Shown in pieces: positions 1 through 9,246 of a DNA stretch of 64,000 bases (positions are counted from its first letter, which is position 1; the number at the start of each line of letters is the position of its first letter). The translations under genes were made by a program, and so were the position numbers. This stretch comes from JANPLD01 sp964445765 (GTDB lineage Bacteria > Pseudomonadota > Alphaproteobacteria > Rickettsiales > UBA8987), in assembly GCA_964445765.1 (NCBI GenBank), contig CAYULD010000004.1, positions 90,137 through 154,136 on the forward strand, read 5' to 3'. The notes beneath the pieces were generated by a model, which saw only the letters and a program-made list of their open reading frames with translations, ran no database searches and was not told where the DNA came from.

Positions 1-374
1 TAAATTATAATTTAGTAACAACAATAGCAAATACATTTTGCCAATATGATATAAATCTGCCACCAGAAGAGCTTTCTAAAATTATAGAATATTCGCTTGG
101 TTATATAAATAAAAGACAAGAAAAGGGTTCTAGAAGAGCTTTTATTATAATTGATTTATTAGATATCTCAGAAGAAGAAAAGGATAACTCATTGTTGCTT
201 AAAGATGAAAATGGAAAAATTTTTGTAAATAAAAAATTATTAGAAGAAAATACAGAATTATTTCTAAAACTTAAATCTTGTGTGTTATCAGAGGCTGTAA
301 ATATTTATACTTACTTGCAAAACAATCTAAAAGATAAAAAAAAGGTATTTTTGATGATAATAGGGAAATCGTAA
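1..374 (+). CDS. Hypothetical protein, 3' part (gene enters from left edge)
   Basis: The reading frame is open from base 3 to the TAA at 372-374, so this is the C-terminal part of a gene that begins outside the window. I do not recognise the family. The visible ~123 residues are hydrophilic, rich in Lys, Glu, Leu and Asn, probably helical, with no signal peptide or membrane segment. The frame ends just after the run of eight A at 336-343. Sliding back one base there enters the frame of the next gene, which is open without a break into its ATG at 416. The two reading frames therefore look like one protein interrupted by a frameshift, by programmed slippage, or by a homopolymer base-call error. 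Confidence 0.6.
   Translation, partial: NYNLVTTIANTFCQYDINLPPEELSKIIEYSLGYINKRQEKGSRRAFIIIDLLDISEEEKDNSLLLKDENGKIFVNKKLLEENTELFLKLKSCVLSEAVNIYTYLQNNLKDKKKVFLMIIGKS
338..344 (+). promoter_or_regulatory. A AAA AAG slippery heptamer, candidate -1 frameshift site
   Basis: In the upstream frame the codons read GAT AAA AAA AAG GTA, giving a perfectly phased X XXY YYZ heptamer, the same type used in dnaX. The downstream frame first opens right after an in-frame TAA at 335-337, and the upstream frame closes at 372-374, so only this short interval can join them, and the heptamer lies inside it. An A8 run also permits transcriptional slippage. No strong stem-loop is evident just downstream. Confidence 0.45.
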
Positions 375-415
375 AATATTCCCTTCAATTTTTTGCACTT
401 GTATGTTCAAATCTA

Positions 416-2002
416 ATGAAGTTAGGGAAAGACTATTTAGATTTATTAGAGCGAGATGCAAATGATGCAAGTTTTATTGCTGGCTCAACAGGTTCAGAAA
501 AGCAAGGATTATGGTCTTTAAATGAGGATATTAATAGCATTTTTTATGATACATTAAAAAAAATTGATATAGCACAAACATTAGGTTATCAACCTGCTTT
601 TCTCTATGATTATGATCTTAGGGTTGAATTTATGAAAAATAATTTGTTATTTGAATCAACAGATAATTTGGGTGGTAAAGAGTTACGCAATAAATATTTT
701 AGTTATTTATTTAAAAGTGATGAAAGTACTGAATTAAGATTAGCAAATCCAAATATAGAAGTCTTTGATAAAACTTTACTTATCATAAAAGAAATTTCTA
801 TGCATCCTATTTCACAGGGGAATAGATATTTTGAGCTTGTTAGAGGGTATTTATATGATTCAGTAATAGCGTCTTATAATGTTTCTATGTTGTTTTTAGT
901 AAAAGAGCATCTGACTAACAAAAAAAATCGTAATAAACAATTTAATATGATGTTTTTTAGATTATTTTCTACTTTGGGTTTTATGCACCAAATGGTAAAT
1001 GATTGTAAAGATCCATTCAAGGAATATAAAGGAAGCGATGCCTTAATAGATTTTGAAAATTCAGAATTAACCGTTGTTACTAATCAGATTTTTAATCAAA
1101 TAGAAAAAAAATACTTTTCTTCTGGGCAAGCTAGAAGAGATCTTCTAAATGGAGATGAAGAGCCAAGAGATTTTACCTTTAAAAAATACAAAATAGGAAA
1201 TATAGTGTATGATCTTTTTGAAGAATGTCTACATAGAGTTGATAGCAAAATTATAAGTATGCCTAGCGATGAAGTTATGAATAGTATAGATAAGGTTACT
1301 GATGTTAAAAACTTAACAAGAGATCAATTGATTGATCTATATAATTTTGGCGGGTCTATATTTCAAGAAAATAGCGTAACAAATGATGATTTAGAAATTG
1401 CTAAAACTCAGCTCAGATTAATTAGAAAAATAAAAGATAAATTATTAAATCACTTGTCTTTTTTTGACATTAGAATTCCCGGAAAAAATAAAATTTTAGA
1501 TCTGTGGATTGAAAAATATAGTTCAGGAATAGAAGAAAAAGATGGAAAAAGATTTATAAACAAAGACAAAATAAAAAATGATTATCCAAATGAGGCTTCG
1601 CATCCTAAAATTTTTTTATATAACTTTGTAATTGAGTCTAAAGATCTTAAAGCACTTACATCTAAAATAAAAGTTTTTAATGAGAAAATTCAGTCGGGTA
1701 AAATACCTAATCAACAAGCCATTGAAGCAAAACACATTGATGATTATATTAGAAGCGGAACAATAAAGATAACAGATTCTGATTTCATAAAAGGTGGTGT
1801 ATTTGAGTTATGCAAAGGGCTAATGAATGGAGAAATTTGTTCAGATAAAGGAAAAGGGGCAAGCATATACTTTTACTTTAAGAGAGGCTTTGCTATTGGT
1901 GATGAGCAAAAGGGGAGTATCTTTAATGATAGATTAAATGTTACTCAAAAATTGGAGCTTGAGACTCTCGCTAATAATTTAATTAAGAAAAGGCAACGAT
2001 AA
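416..2002 (+). CDS. Hypothetical protein, 528 aa, probably the continuation of the preceding frame
   Basis: I do not recognise this protein. It is soluble, charged and mainly helical by composition, with no signal peptide and no clear membrane segment; its C-terminus is basic (KKRQR). An ATG at 416 gives 528 residues, but the frame is open upstream back to base 338 and there is no convincing ribosome binding site before 416. This supports its being the C-terminal part of a larger protein begun at the left edge. Its stop lies only two bases from the end of the convergent anmK gene, so the two transcripts must overlap. The ORF is long and intact, so the gene is real even though its function is unknown. 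Confidence 0.7.
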   Translation: MKLGKDYLDLLERDANDASFIAGSTGSEKQGLWSLNEDINSIFYDTLKKIDIAQTLGYQPAFLYDYDLRVEFMKNNLLFESTDNLGGKELRNKYFSYLFKSDESTELRLANPNIEVFDKTLLIIKEISMHPISQGNRYFELVRGYLYDSVIASYNVSMLFLVKEHLTNKKNRNKQFNMMFFRLFSTLGFMHQMVNDCKDPFKEYKGSDALIDFENSELTVVTNQIFNQIEKKYFSSGQARRDLLNGDEEPRDFTFKKYKIGNIVYDLFEECLHRVDSKIISMPSDEVMNSIDKVTDVKNLTRDQLIDLYNFGGSIFQENSVTNDDLEIAKTQLRLIRKIKDKLLNHLSFFDIRIPGKNKILDLWIEKYSSGIEEKDGKRFINKDKIKNDYPNEASHPKIFLYNFVIESKDLKALTSKIKVFNEKIQSGKIPNQQAIEAKHIDDYIRSGTIKITDSDFIKGGVFELCKGLMNGEICSDKGKGASIYFYFKRGFAIGDEQKGSIFNDRLNVTQKLELETLANNLIKKRQR

Positions 2003-2004
2003 AA

Positions 2005-3126
2005 TCAAGCTGGACAAAAAACGCCGCCAGTTGCCGAAGACATCTTAACACCAGTTGTTGATGCAAAAGTTATAGGCTTATTAATCAAATTTCTAACGGC
2101 TAAAAATGCAAAGCCTTGTGATTCTATAAAATCTGTATCTAAATTTGGGTTCACGATTGAGATTGGCTCAACTTTTGTGTGGCTTAATATTTCAGATAAT
2201 CTTTTTAAGAAGTAAAAATTCTTTGCACCACCACCGCAAAAGAATAAATATTTGGGTGATTTTGGTAATAATTTTATTGCCTCTAAAACTGATTGCACAG
2301 TTATTTCAGCAATTGTTGCAACTTTATTGAAAAATATATCATCATTAAATTTATCAATTATAGAAAAAACTTTGTTCTTAAATTCATTTCTATCTAAAGA
2401 TTTTGGATAAGGTTTTTTGAAAAATTCATCTTGTAAAACCTCATTTATAACCTCAAAATTTGGCGTTCCTTGCAGGGCAAATCTTCCACCTTCATCATAT
2501 TGAAACCTGCCTTCTGATCTCAAAAAATCATCAATTAGGGCGTTGCCAGTTCCGGTATCAAATGCGATAAGATTTTCATTATCAATATAAGTTATATTTG
2601 AAACACCGCCCACATTTAGCACAATGGCTGGGTAATATTCTTCTGCAATTATTGCCTTATGATAAATTGGAATAACCGGTGCACCCTGACCACCACAAGC
2701 AACATCATTTGCCCTAAAATTATATACAACATTGATGCCAGTTTTTTTGGCGAGTAAATTACCATCACCAATTTGCCAAGTGAATTTTCTTTGGGGTTGG
2801 TGATCAATCGTTTGCCCGTGAAAGCCTATAATTTCAGGCGTTTTTTCATCATTACTTAGTTTGCTCAAAAGCTCATTAACCGCAATTATATGTTGCATTG
2901 TTATTTCAAATTCAACTTCATTGATGAAGGTTAAATTGGCTTTATCCTTTAAGTTATATAATGTGTGTATTTTTGATTTAAGCTCATATTCGTAAGGCAA
3001 ATAGTGGTTTTTGCCAAAAGATAAAATTTTTTCACCATCAGTTTCTATAATAGATGCATCAATGCCATCAGCGGAAGTGCCACTCATAAGCCCAATTGCA
3101 GTATATTTTTTAGTTGAATAAATCAC
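2005..3126 (-). CDS. anmK: Anhydro-N-acetylmuramic acid kinase
   Basis: AnmK hydrolyses and phosphorylates 1,6-anhydro-MurNAc to MurNAc-6-phosphate in peptidoglycan recycling, in the cytoplasm. Visible family motifs are GLMSGTSADGID (residues 12-23), GFHGQT (~101), FDTGTGN (~189-195, holding the presumed catalytic Asp), CGGGAKN (~297) and ESQGFAFLA (~335). I chose the GTG at 3126 because AGGAAG stands five bases before it and it gives 373 residues, close to the E. coli enzyme; an upstream TTG at 3147 has no such site. The gene is monocistronic and converges on the hypothetical gene to its left. The lytic transglycosylase Slt at 47949 would make its anhydro-sugar substrate. Confidence 0.93.
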   Translation of the reverse strand: MIYSTKKYTAIGLMSGTSADGIDASIIETDGEKILSFGKNHYLPYEYELKSKIHTLYNLKDKANLTFINEVEFEITMQHIIAVNELLSKLSNDEKTPEIIGFHGQTIDHQPQRKFTWQIGDGNLLAKKTGINVVYNFRANDVACGGQGAPVIPIYHKAIIAEEYYPAIVLNVGGVSNITYIDNENLIAFDTGTGNALIDDFLRSEGRFQYDEGGRFALQGTPNFEVINEVLQDEFFKKPYPKSLDRNEFKNKVFSIIDKFNDDIFFNKVATIAEITVQSVLEAIKLLPKSPKYLFFCGGGAKNFYFLKRLSEILSHTKVEPISIVNPNLDTDFIESQGFAFLAVRNLINKPITFASTTGVKMSSATGGVFCPA

Positions 3127-3147
3127 TGTGGCTTCCTGTATCTTCAA

Positions 3148-3650
3148 TTTTATAAATTAAAAGCTAATCTGGCTCAATATGCAACTCTCTAACCCCGAAG
3201 GCGATACATTATAGTAAATAAGCTATTTAAGTAGTTACAAACACACTATTCCTCCCCCCGCAAGCAGGGGGAGAACTAAAGCGTAAAATTAACTTGTTAG
3301 CATCCATAATGTAGCCCTATCTAAAAACTGTTATAGTATTTTCAAAAATTTAATGACGCTAAATCCCCTCTCCCCTTTTATAAGGGGAGAGGGTTAGGGT
3401 GAGGGGATCGGAATAATTAAAACTAAAAAACCCTCACCCAGCTTAATCTAACTTTCTTTGAAAGTAAGATTAAGCATCCCTCTCCCTTTTACAAAGGGCG
3501 AGGGGAAATCTTATTAAAATTTTTGAAATACTATAATTACCTATTAATTTATGCTCTTTATGTTTATTACACTCTAACAAATGAACAATTTCTTATAATT
3601 TTTCAATTTTTTAGCCTCTATTAGAAAAATTACACAAAAAAATCAAATAA
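3148..3650. repeat. Gene-free stretch with GC-rich hairpin repeats
   Basis: No gene is seen in these ~500 bases. They contain four hairpins: 3252-3273 (CTCCCC/GGGGAG), 3366-3393 (a 12-bp stem of the CCCTCTCCCC type), 3441-3475 (a 16-bp stem with one mismatch) and 3478-3504 (CCCTCTCCC type). The last two sit as CCCTCACCC + hairpin + CCCTCTCCC, and the same framing returns at 51951-52002. Such C-rich intergenic repeats occur in many proteobacterial genomes; their function here is unknown. They are much richer in GC than the surrounding DNA. Confidence 0.75.
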
Positions 3651-4016
3651 CTACATCATACATAGTTTATTAACAGCATTTTGCAGAACTTCAGGCTGAA
3701 AGGGTTTGATTATCCAGCCAGAAGCTCCGGCTTCTTTTCCTTGTGTTTTTATATCTGAATTACCTTCAGTAGATATAACTAATATTGGCGTGAATTGAGA
3801 ATTTCTTTGTTTTCTAAGCTCTTTTATTAATGTTATGCCATCCATATTCGGCATATTTATATCAGTTACTATAATATCAACAACTTGTTCACCCAATATT
3901 TTTATAGCCTTAACGCCATCTTGTGCGGTAATACACTCAAAGCCCATTCCATCAAGTGTTGATTTTATTATCGCCCTTACAGTTGGTGAATCATCAACAA
4001 TTAAAGCTCTTTTCAT
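3651..4016 (-). CDS. CheY-like single-domain response regulator
   Basis: A stand-alone receiver domain of 121 residues with no output domain. The acidic pair D8-D9, the phosphoacceptor D52 (in TDINMP), the switch residues S82/T83 and the invariant K104 (in IIKPF) are all present, so it should accept phosphate from a histidine kinase. Length and sequence fit the CheY group, where phosphorylation controls the flagellar motor switch, but many short receivers have other partners and no kinase is encoded nearby. The FliX-like protein at 29845 and the Aer-like PAS protein at 57172 make a chemotaxis role plausible. It is transcribed apart from the glycosyltransferase gene upstream. Confidence 0.85.
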   Translation of the reverse strand: MKRALIVDDSPTVRAIIKSTLDGMGFECITAQDGVKAIKILGEQVVDIIVTDINMPNMDGITLIKELRKQRNSQFTPILVISTEGNSDIKTQGKEAGASGWIIKPFQPEVLQNAVNKLCMM

Positions 4017-4064
4017 AGAAATTAAATTTAAGTTTATATAGCAATAGAATTACAGAAAATAAAA

Positions 4065-5915
4065 TTATTTTAATATCTCTGGTGTTAAAGATGATAAGCC
4101 GTGCTCAGTTTTATTCCAGTGGTGTGGCTTTCTAACAAGTTCAATTATAGCAAAGTAAGAGGCTATGCAATGTAATGCCCAATAAAATGGAAAATATAAA
4201 CAAGATAATAAATCTCCCCACCATTTATTTTTTATAACAATAAATATGCTTAGAAAGAAATGAAAAGCTAAACCAAAATATAAATTAAATAAGCAGAAAT
4301 TTAATAATAATTCTGGCAAGCCATCACTAAAACTTAATGAAATTAATGATGTTAAAATTGTAAATGGAATTAATAGATAAACAAAAAAGGGTGCAGCAAT
4401 AAAATAAAAAAGCCCTGCAATACCTTTATAGCCAATATTTTTTTGTAAGATTTTATAATTTTTAATATTTACTAAAAATGTTTGCAGATGACCTTTTAGC
4501 CATCTTGTTCTTTGTTTTATCCAATTATTAATTGAAATTGGCGCTTCTTCATAAGTGGTGCTGTTTATAAGTTCAGTTCTCATTCCAGAAACTGCAATTC
4601 TAACGCCTAAATCAGCATCTTCAGTTACATTATAGGCATCCCAAGCATATAGAGCTTTTAAGGTGTTTTTTGGAAAGTGGTTGCTTGTTCCGCCTAAAGG
4701 AATTGGAAGCCCAAGTGTTCTAAGACCATATAATAAATATTCAAACCAAGTTGCATATTCTATAGAAAATAGAGATGATAACAAATTTTCATCTTTATTA
4801 TAAAAATTAAGCCTTGCTTGAATTGAGGCTAGTTTAGAATCACCTTTTTCAAAATGCATTAAGGCCTTTTTAAGCTGATTTGCATCTGGTTGATCTTCCG
4901 CGTCATAGATAGTTACAAACTCACCTTTGCAATATTTTAGTGCATAGTTGCAGGCTTTTGGTTTGGTTTTAGGCAAGGAATGCGGAACTCTAATAATCTG
5001 AAAATTTGCCGTTGGCTTTAGAGATTTAATAATATCTATAGTTTCAGTATCATCAATTTCTACGATGAGTTTTACATCAAGTTTTTCTTGGGGATAATCT
5101 AGCTTTTTTATACCTTTTATAAGCTGATTTATAGTGCCTTCCTTCTCCCTAAATAATGGCACTAAAATTGAATATAGGGGGAAAAAATCAGTATTTTTTT
5201 TGTATGAACGAAATTCATTTTCTTCATTTTCTGTGTAAATTTTCTCAAAATTATAACCCTTATATAAAAAATAAAATTTTGAAAAAATTACACTTAAGAA
5301 AAATAAATTTACTGCAAAAATAAAACCATAAAAGAAAATTTTATATTGTAATAAAAATATAAATAAACCAAGAGCTATTAAAGATATAACGCCACTTAGA
5401 CCACTAAAAAAACTTTTCTTACTAGAAAAATTCGGCATATTTTTGCTAACCATTTCTGAGGCTTCAAGGCTATCTTTTTGTGAAAATCTTTTTTGTAATG
5501 TCCATAAAATATCATAAGGGGAGGTTATAAAAATATCGCAATCACCATATTTTTCTCTTAAATATTCATCTTTTTTTTCATCAACATCTGATGTAGCAAT
5601 CATCAACCTGCCATCTGCCTGATCAAACGGAATATATTGCCTTTCAATATATTCATTTTGAAATTCTTCTTCTAAAAGCTCAAAATTTATAGAATATTTA
5701 TCTAAATCTATAAAAGGGAGTTTTTTTAAGTCTGCTAACTCTTTATAAAACTTAAAAGCGGAAAGTTTGCCATCTGCTAATAGGATTTCCCCAAGTTTTG
5801 CCTTAGTTTTAAGTTGTCTTTCTAGGGCTTCAAGAATATCTTTTTCCTTAACTTGCCCTTTTTCAATAAGGTGTTCACCAATTTTTTTAGGTGTATTTGA
5901 ATTTCTATTTTGCAT
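4065..5915 (-). CDS. Membrane glycosyltransferase family 2 with MshEN-like N-terminal domain
   Basis: The 616-residue protein has three parts. Residues ~10-145 resemble the MshEN/GSPII_E N-terminal domain of secretion ATPases (pattern IGEHLIEKG ... KLGEILLADG), which in some proteins binds cyclic-di-GMP. Two membrane segments follow (~172-217). A family 2 catalytic domain (~247-475) carries DAEDQ (338-342), TEDADLG (431-437) and QRTRW (468-472), the set typical of processive sugar polymerases such as cellulose synthase. Several membrane segments end the protein (~498-590). It most likely makes and exports a polysaccharide; the sugar is unknown. No other polysaccharide genes are adjacent. Confidence 0.82.
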   Translation of the reverse strand: MQNRNSNTPKKIGEHLIEKGQVKEKDILEALERQLKTKAKLGEILLADGKLSAFKFYKELADLKKLPFIDLDKYSINFELLEEEFQNEYIERQYIPFDQADGRLMIATSDVDEKKDEYLREKYGDCDIFITSPYDILWTLQKRFSQKDSLEASEMVSKNMPNFSSKKSFFSGLSGVISLIALGLFIFLLQYKIFFYGFIFAVNLFFLSVIFSKFYFLYKGYNFEKIYTENEENEFRSYKKNTDFFPLYSILVPLFREKEGTINQLIKGIKKLDYPQEKLDVKLIVEIDDTETIDIIKSLKPTANFQIIRVPHSLPKTKPKACNYALKYCKGEFVTIYDAEDQPDANQLKKALMHFEKGDSKLASIQARLNFYNKDENLLSSLFSIEYATWFEYLLYGLRTLGLPIPLGGTSNHFPKNTLKALYAWDAYNVTEDADLGVRIAVSGMRTELINSTTYEEAPISINNWIKQRTRWLKGHLQTFLVNIKNYKILQKNIGYKGIAGLFYFIAAPFFVYLLIPFTILTSLISLSFSDGLPELLLNFCLFNLYFGLAFHFFLSIFIVIKNKWWGDLLSCLYFPFYWALHCIASYFAIIELVRKPHHWNKTEHGLSSLTPEILK

Positions 5916-5973
5916 TATTTATGTAAAAAGTAAGAAATAATTTCTTAACAAAATATCAAAATAAATAATTAAT

Positions 5974-6807
5974 TCAAAAACTTTTACGAATTGAAAATAT
6001 TATCATATCACTTTTGCCAACATTTTTACCGGCAATATCTCTTAAAACGCCAAGTGATACAAAGCTTTCGCCAAATTTTCTTATAAGGTTAATTTCATTT
6101 CTAGTAACATCAAAGCCATATCTAGCGGTGTTGGTAAATTGTGCGTAATCACTAAGTGATTTAGTATAAGAAAAGCCTAATTCCACTTGAAAATTCTCGC
6201 CATAGTTAAAGCCTATTTTTGAGGTGCTAATTGATTGCACGCCAGCTCTTTCATCTTCAAAATCTAAGCCATCATAAGGCCGATTTCTAAGCATTGTATC
6301 AAGGTTTAGAAAGTAAAAACTTCCGCCAAGCCCATATGAAATTTTACCAGATGTAAAAAAATCTTTTTTACCAAATTCAGGGCTTTCTCTAGTTGAATAA
6401 AACCCCGGAAGCTCAAAGCCAAATTCACTAGAAATTATATGATTATTATATCTTAATAGGTTAAATCTTGCAAAAAACTCAGTAAAAACCAAGCCATAAT
6501 TGCTATCAGTAAAATCATCAAGAAAGTTTTTAGCTTGCACCATTTGTAAAGAAGGCGAAAGCCCAAGTGTTATATCATCAGTAAAACCATATTCTAAATA
6601 GGGTTTATATTCATATTTTAGAAAGTCAGATTGCCTTTGCTTATTGCCACTTTTATCATAAAATTGGGTGATTTTATTATAGAAAAATGAATGGATTAAT
6701 TGGGTTTTACCTTCCTGCATATTCCAAGCGGCAGAAAAAGAGGTTTTTGGAGCAAAAAATATTAGTAAAATAATTGCGAAATTTAGAATGTAAGATTTGT
6801 AAGCCAC
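5974..6807 (-). CDS. Predicted outer-membrane beta-barrel protein, function unknown
   Basis: A signal peptide is clear: a hydrophobic core within residues ~8-25 with cleavage near SFSA. The rest of the 277 residues alternates polar and hydrophobic positions, is rich in aromatic residues and Gly, and ends in Phe (IRKSF), the usual outer-membrane insertion signature. It resembles a transporter- or porin-like barrel but I cannot name a family. The start used is GTG at 6807; the gene begins 23 bases after the atpF stop, so it may be co-transcribed at the end of the F0 operon. Confidence 0.7.
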   Translation of the reverse strand: MAYKSYILNFAIILLIFFAPKTSFSAAWNMQEGKTQLIHSFFYNKITQFYDKSGNKQRQSDFLKYEYKPYLEYGFTDDITLGLSPSLQMVQAKNFLDDFTDSNYGLVFTEFFARFNLLRYNNHIISSEFGFELPGFYSTRESPEFGKKDFFTSGKISYGLGGSFYFLNLDTMLRNRPYDGLDFEDERAGVQSISTSKIGFNYGENFQVELGFSYTKSLSDYAQFTNTARYGFDVTRNEINLIRKFGESFVSLGVLRDIAGKNVGKSDMIIFSIRKSF

Positions 6808-6830
6808 CAGCTCTAAGGGCTGAATAAAAA

Positions 6831-7325
6831 TTAATGGAGGGTAACTTTTGCAAGTTTTAGGGAAGATTCTTCAGCAAGCCTTGCGGAATCTGCATCACCA
6901 ACATTTTCTTCAATGATAGTTTGTGCAGTAAGAATAGTTAACGCAGAAACATTCTTTTTTATTTCTGAAAGGCTAGTTTCCTCAAGGCTTTTAATTTTTG
7001 AAACTGCCATATTTTTGCGATTTTCAATATCTTTTTCTAATTTAATTTTAGTGCGAGATAAAATATCTTCCGCTTGAGATTTTGCGAATGCTATAATTTG
7101 GCTGGCTTCATTTTCACTTTGAGCTAATTTTAATTGTGCTTCTGCTAGAATTTTTTCGGCTTCACTTCTTAATCTATTAGCATCATCAAGGGCTTTTTTA
7201 ATATCTGAAATTTTATTATCAACGCCACTAAAAAAGGCGTTCTTCATAGGCTTGAAAGCCATTGCGAAAAAGCTAATAGTTGCTATTGCTACCCAGAAAG
7301 TTGGGTCAGTAAAAATCTTAGACAT
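6831..7325 (-). CDS. atpF: F0 ATP synthase subunit b
   Basis: A 164-residue protein with one N-terminal membrane segment (~8-25, with FFAMAFKPMKNAFF at its end) followed by a long charged helix of Ala, Lys, Glu and Ser. It forms part of the peripheral stalk that links F1 to the membrane. It is the last of five F0 genes in the order atpI-atpB-atpE-b'-b, and is distinguished from the preceding b' gene by position. Two unequal b genes are typical of alphaproteobacteria and photosynthetic bacteria. It starts eight bases after the b' stop. Confidence 0.9.
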   Translation of the reverse strand: MSKIFTDPTFWVAIATISFFAMAFKPMKNAFFSGVDNKISDIKKALDDANRLRSEAEKILAEAQLKLAQSENEASQIIAFAKSQAEDILSRTKIKLEKDIENRKNMAVSKIKSLEETSLSEIKKNVSALTILTAQTIIEENVGDADSARLAEESSLKLAKVTLH

Positions 7326-7332
7326 AAAAACC

Positions 7333-7815
7333 TCAATTTTTAACAGAAAGTGCTTTTTCTATAAGTTGCTTTTCAATTTTTAAACCTGCAAATTTAACTA
7401 AAATATCTTCTACAAAAATTGCAGATTCTTTTTGAAGTTCTTCCAATGCAAGCTCTTTAGCTTTGATAATTTCTTTTTCCGAAATCTCTAAATTTTTGAG
7501 AAGATCTTGCTCAGCCTTACTTAACTCGTTGCTGTATAAATTATTAGCTTCACTTGTTGCTTTTGAAACCATTTCAAACGCTTCAAGCCTAGATTTACTA
7601 ATTTTTTTATCAATAATTTCAAAAAAGTTTTTAGCCTCATCTTTAGCTTTAGAAGCAGTTAAAATATCGCTATTGATAAGGTTTTCTCTGCCATCTACAA
7701 TGCCAGAAATTTTTGGTGATACAATTTTTAATATAAAGAAATATATTAAACCAAAAAAAGCAAAAAGCCAAAATATCTGCGATGTAAAACTATCAATTTG
7801 CTCAAGCTGAGGCAT
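7333..7815 (-). CDS. atpG: F0 ATP synthase subunit b'
   Basis: A 160-residue paralogue of subunit b with an N-terminal membrane segment (~11-32, IFWLFAFFGLIYFFILKIV) and a long coiled helix. It should dimerise with b in the peripheral stalk. It lies between atpE and atpF, the usual place for b' in alphaproteobacterial F0 clusters. Gene naming varies (atpG, atpX or atpF2). The membrane segment ends with the family pattern ...ISGIVDGRENLI, the hinge into the stalk helix. Confidence 0.88.
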   Translation of the reverse strand: MPQLEQIDSFTSQIFWLFAFFGLIYFFILKIVSPKISGIVDGRENLINSDILTASKAKDEAKNFFEIIDKKISKSRLEAFEMVSKATSEANNLYSNELSKAEQDLLKNLEISEKEIIKAKELALEELQKESAIFVEDILVKFAGLKIEKQLIEKALSVKN

Positions 7816-7846
7816 AAAACTAAATAATATTTATTAAATTAAAATA

Positions 7847-8215
<369 letters not shown>

Positions 8216-8224
<9 letters not shown>

Positions 8225-8953
8225 ATTTACAGCATCATTCAAATAAATGCAAATAAGAATTGAAAAAATAAATGCTTGTATAAAGCCAACTAATAATTCT
8301 AAGCCAACCAAAGCGATTGCGAATGTAAATGGTACAACACCTAATATAAAAGTTATTGAAGCAAGGCTAACAATAAAACCAGCAAATATTTTCATTACGA
8401 TATGTCCAGCTGTCATAGCTGCTGCAAGCCTTATGCCCAAACTTACAGGGCGAATTAAATATGAAATAAGCTCAATAGGCGTAATTAATGGTAACATATA
8501 AGCCGGCACCCCCGGTGGAATAAATAAATGAAAATAATGCAGGCCGTGTTTTGCAAAGCCGATGATATTTACAATTATAAATGCTAAAAGTGCTAATGCG
8601 AATGTAACTATAATATGGCTTGTAACCGTGAAGGAGTAAGGCAACATTCCAACTAAATTACAACCTAAAACTAATAAGAATATGCTAAATACGAATGGAA
8701 AATATTTTTTGCCAGCATCACCAACATTTTCTTTGAGCATATTTGCTATAAAATCATACATAAGCTCAATGGTTGCTTGAAAGCGATTTGGCACAAGAGA
8801 TGTTTTTCTTAAGCCTAGTGTGAAGAAAGAAAATACAAAGGCAAATACCAATAATAACATTAAAGATGAGTTAGTGAAGCTAATATCATAACCTGCAACT
8901 TCAAGATTTATAAGGGGTTTAACCCTAAATTGTTCAAGTGGACTATGAGCCAT
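8216..8953 (-). CDS. atpB: F0 ATP synthase subunit a
   Basis: A 245-residue membrane protein with five to six helices, forming the proton half-channels beside the c ring. The essential arginine is R175 in the segment SLGIRLAAAMTAGH, equivalent to Arg210 of E. coli; the pattern NLVGMLPYSF around residue 99 is also typical. It follows atpI by 12 bases and precedes atpE. No F1 genes are nearby, which fits the split F0/F1 arrangement of alphaproteobacteria. Confidence 0.95.
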
Positions 8954-8965
8954 AATTATAAAATA

Positions 8966-9229
8966 TCAATTTTTTGAGACCTGCTTATAAATATTATAAA
9001 ATGATCCTGCAAGACCTAAAATTATCAAAACTATCAAAAATAATGGTTTTGTATTAAAATAATCATCTAAATGAAATCCAATAAATATTCCGAAGATAAG
9101 GCCTGCTATTAATTCCGCAAGAACCCTTTCAGCTTTTAAGGCTTCATTTTTTGTTTTAGTTTTTGATGTGGAAAAATTTTCTATTTCTTTATCAAGATTA
9201 TCAATTTTTTCTTTAAGATTTTTTTCCAT
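8966..9229 (-). CDS. atpI: ATP synthase accessory protein AtpI
   Basis: An 87-residue protein with a charged N-terminus and two membrane helices (~33-55 and ~60-80) separated by a short loop with LDDYFNT. AtpI proteins help assemble the c ring or carry Mg2+ for it. First gene of the F0 operon in the usual position. The gap to the nuclease-like gene upstream is 17 bases, so transcription may begin further upstream. Confidence 0.85.
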   Translation of the reverse strand: MEKNLKEKIDNLDKEIENFSTSKTKTKNEALKAERVLAELIAGLIFGIFIGFHLDDYFNTKPLFLIVLIILGLAGSFYNIYKQVSKN

Positions 9230-9246
9230 CAGTTTTTTTATAAAAG

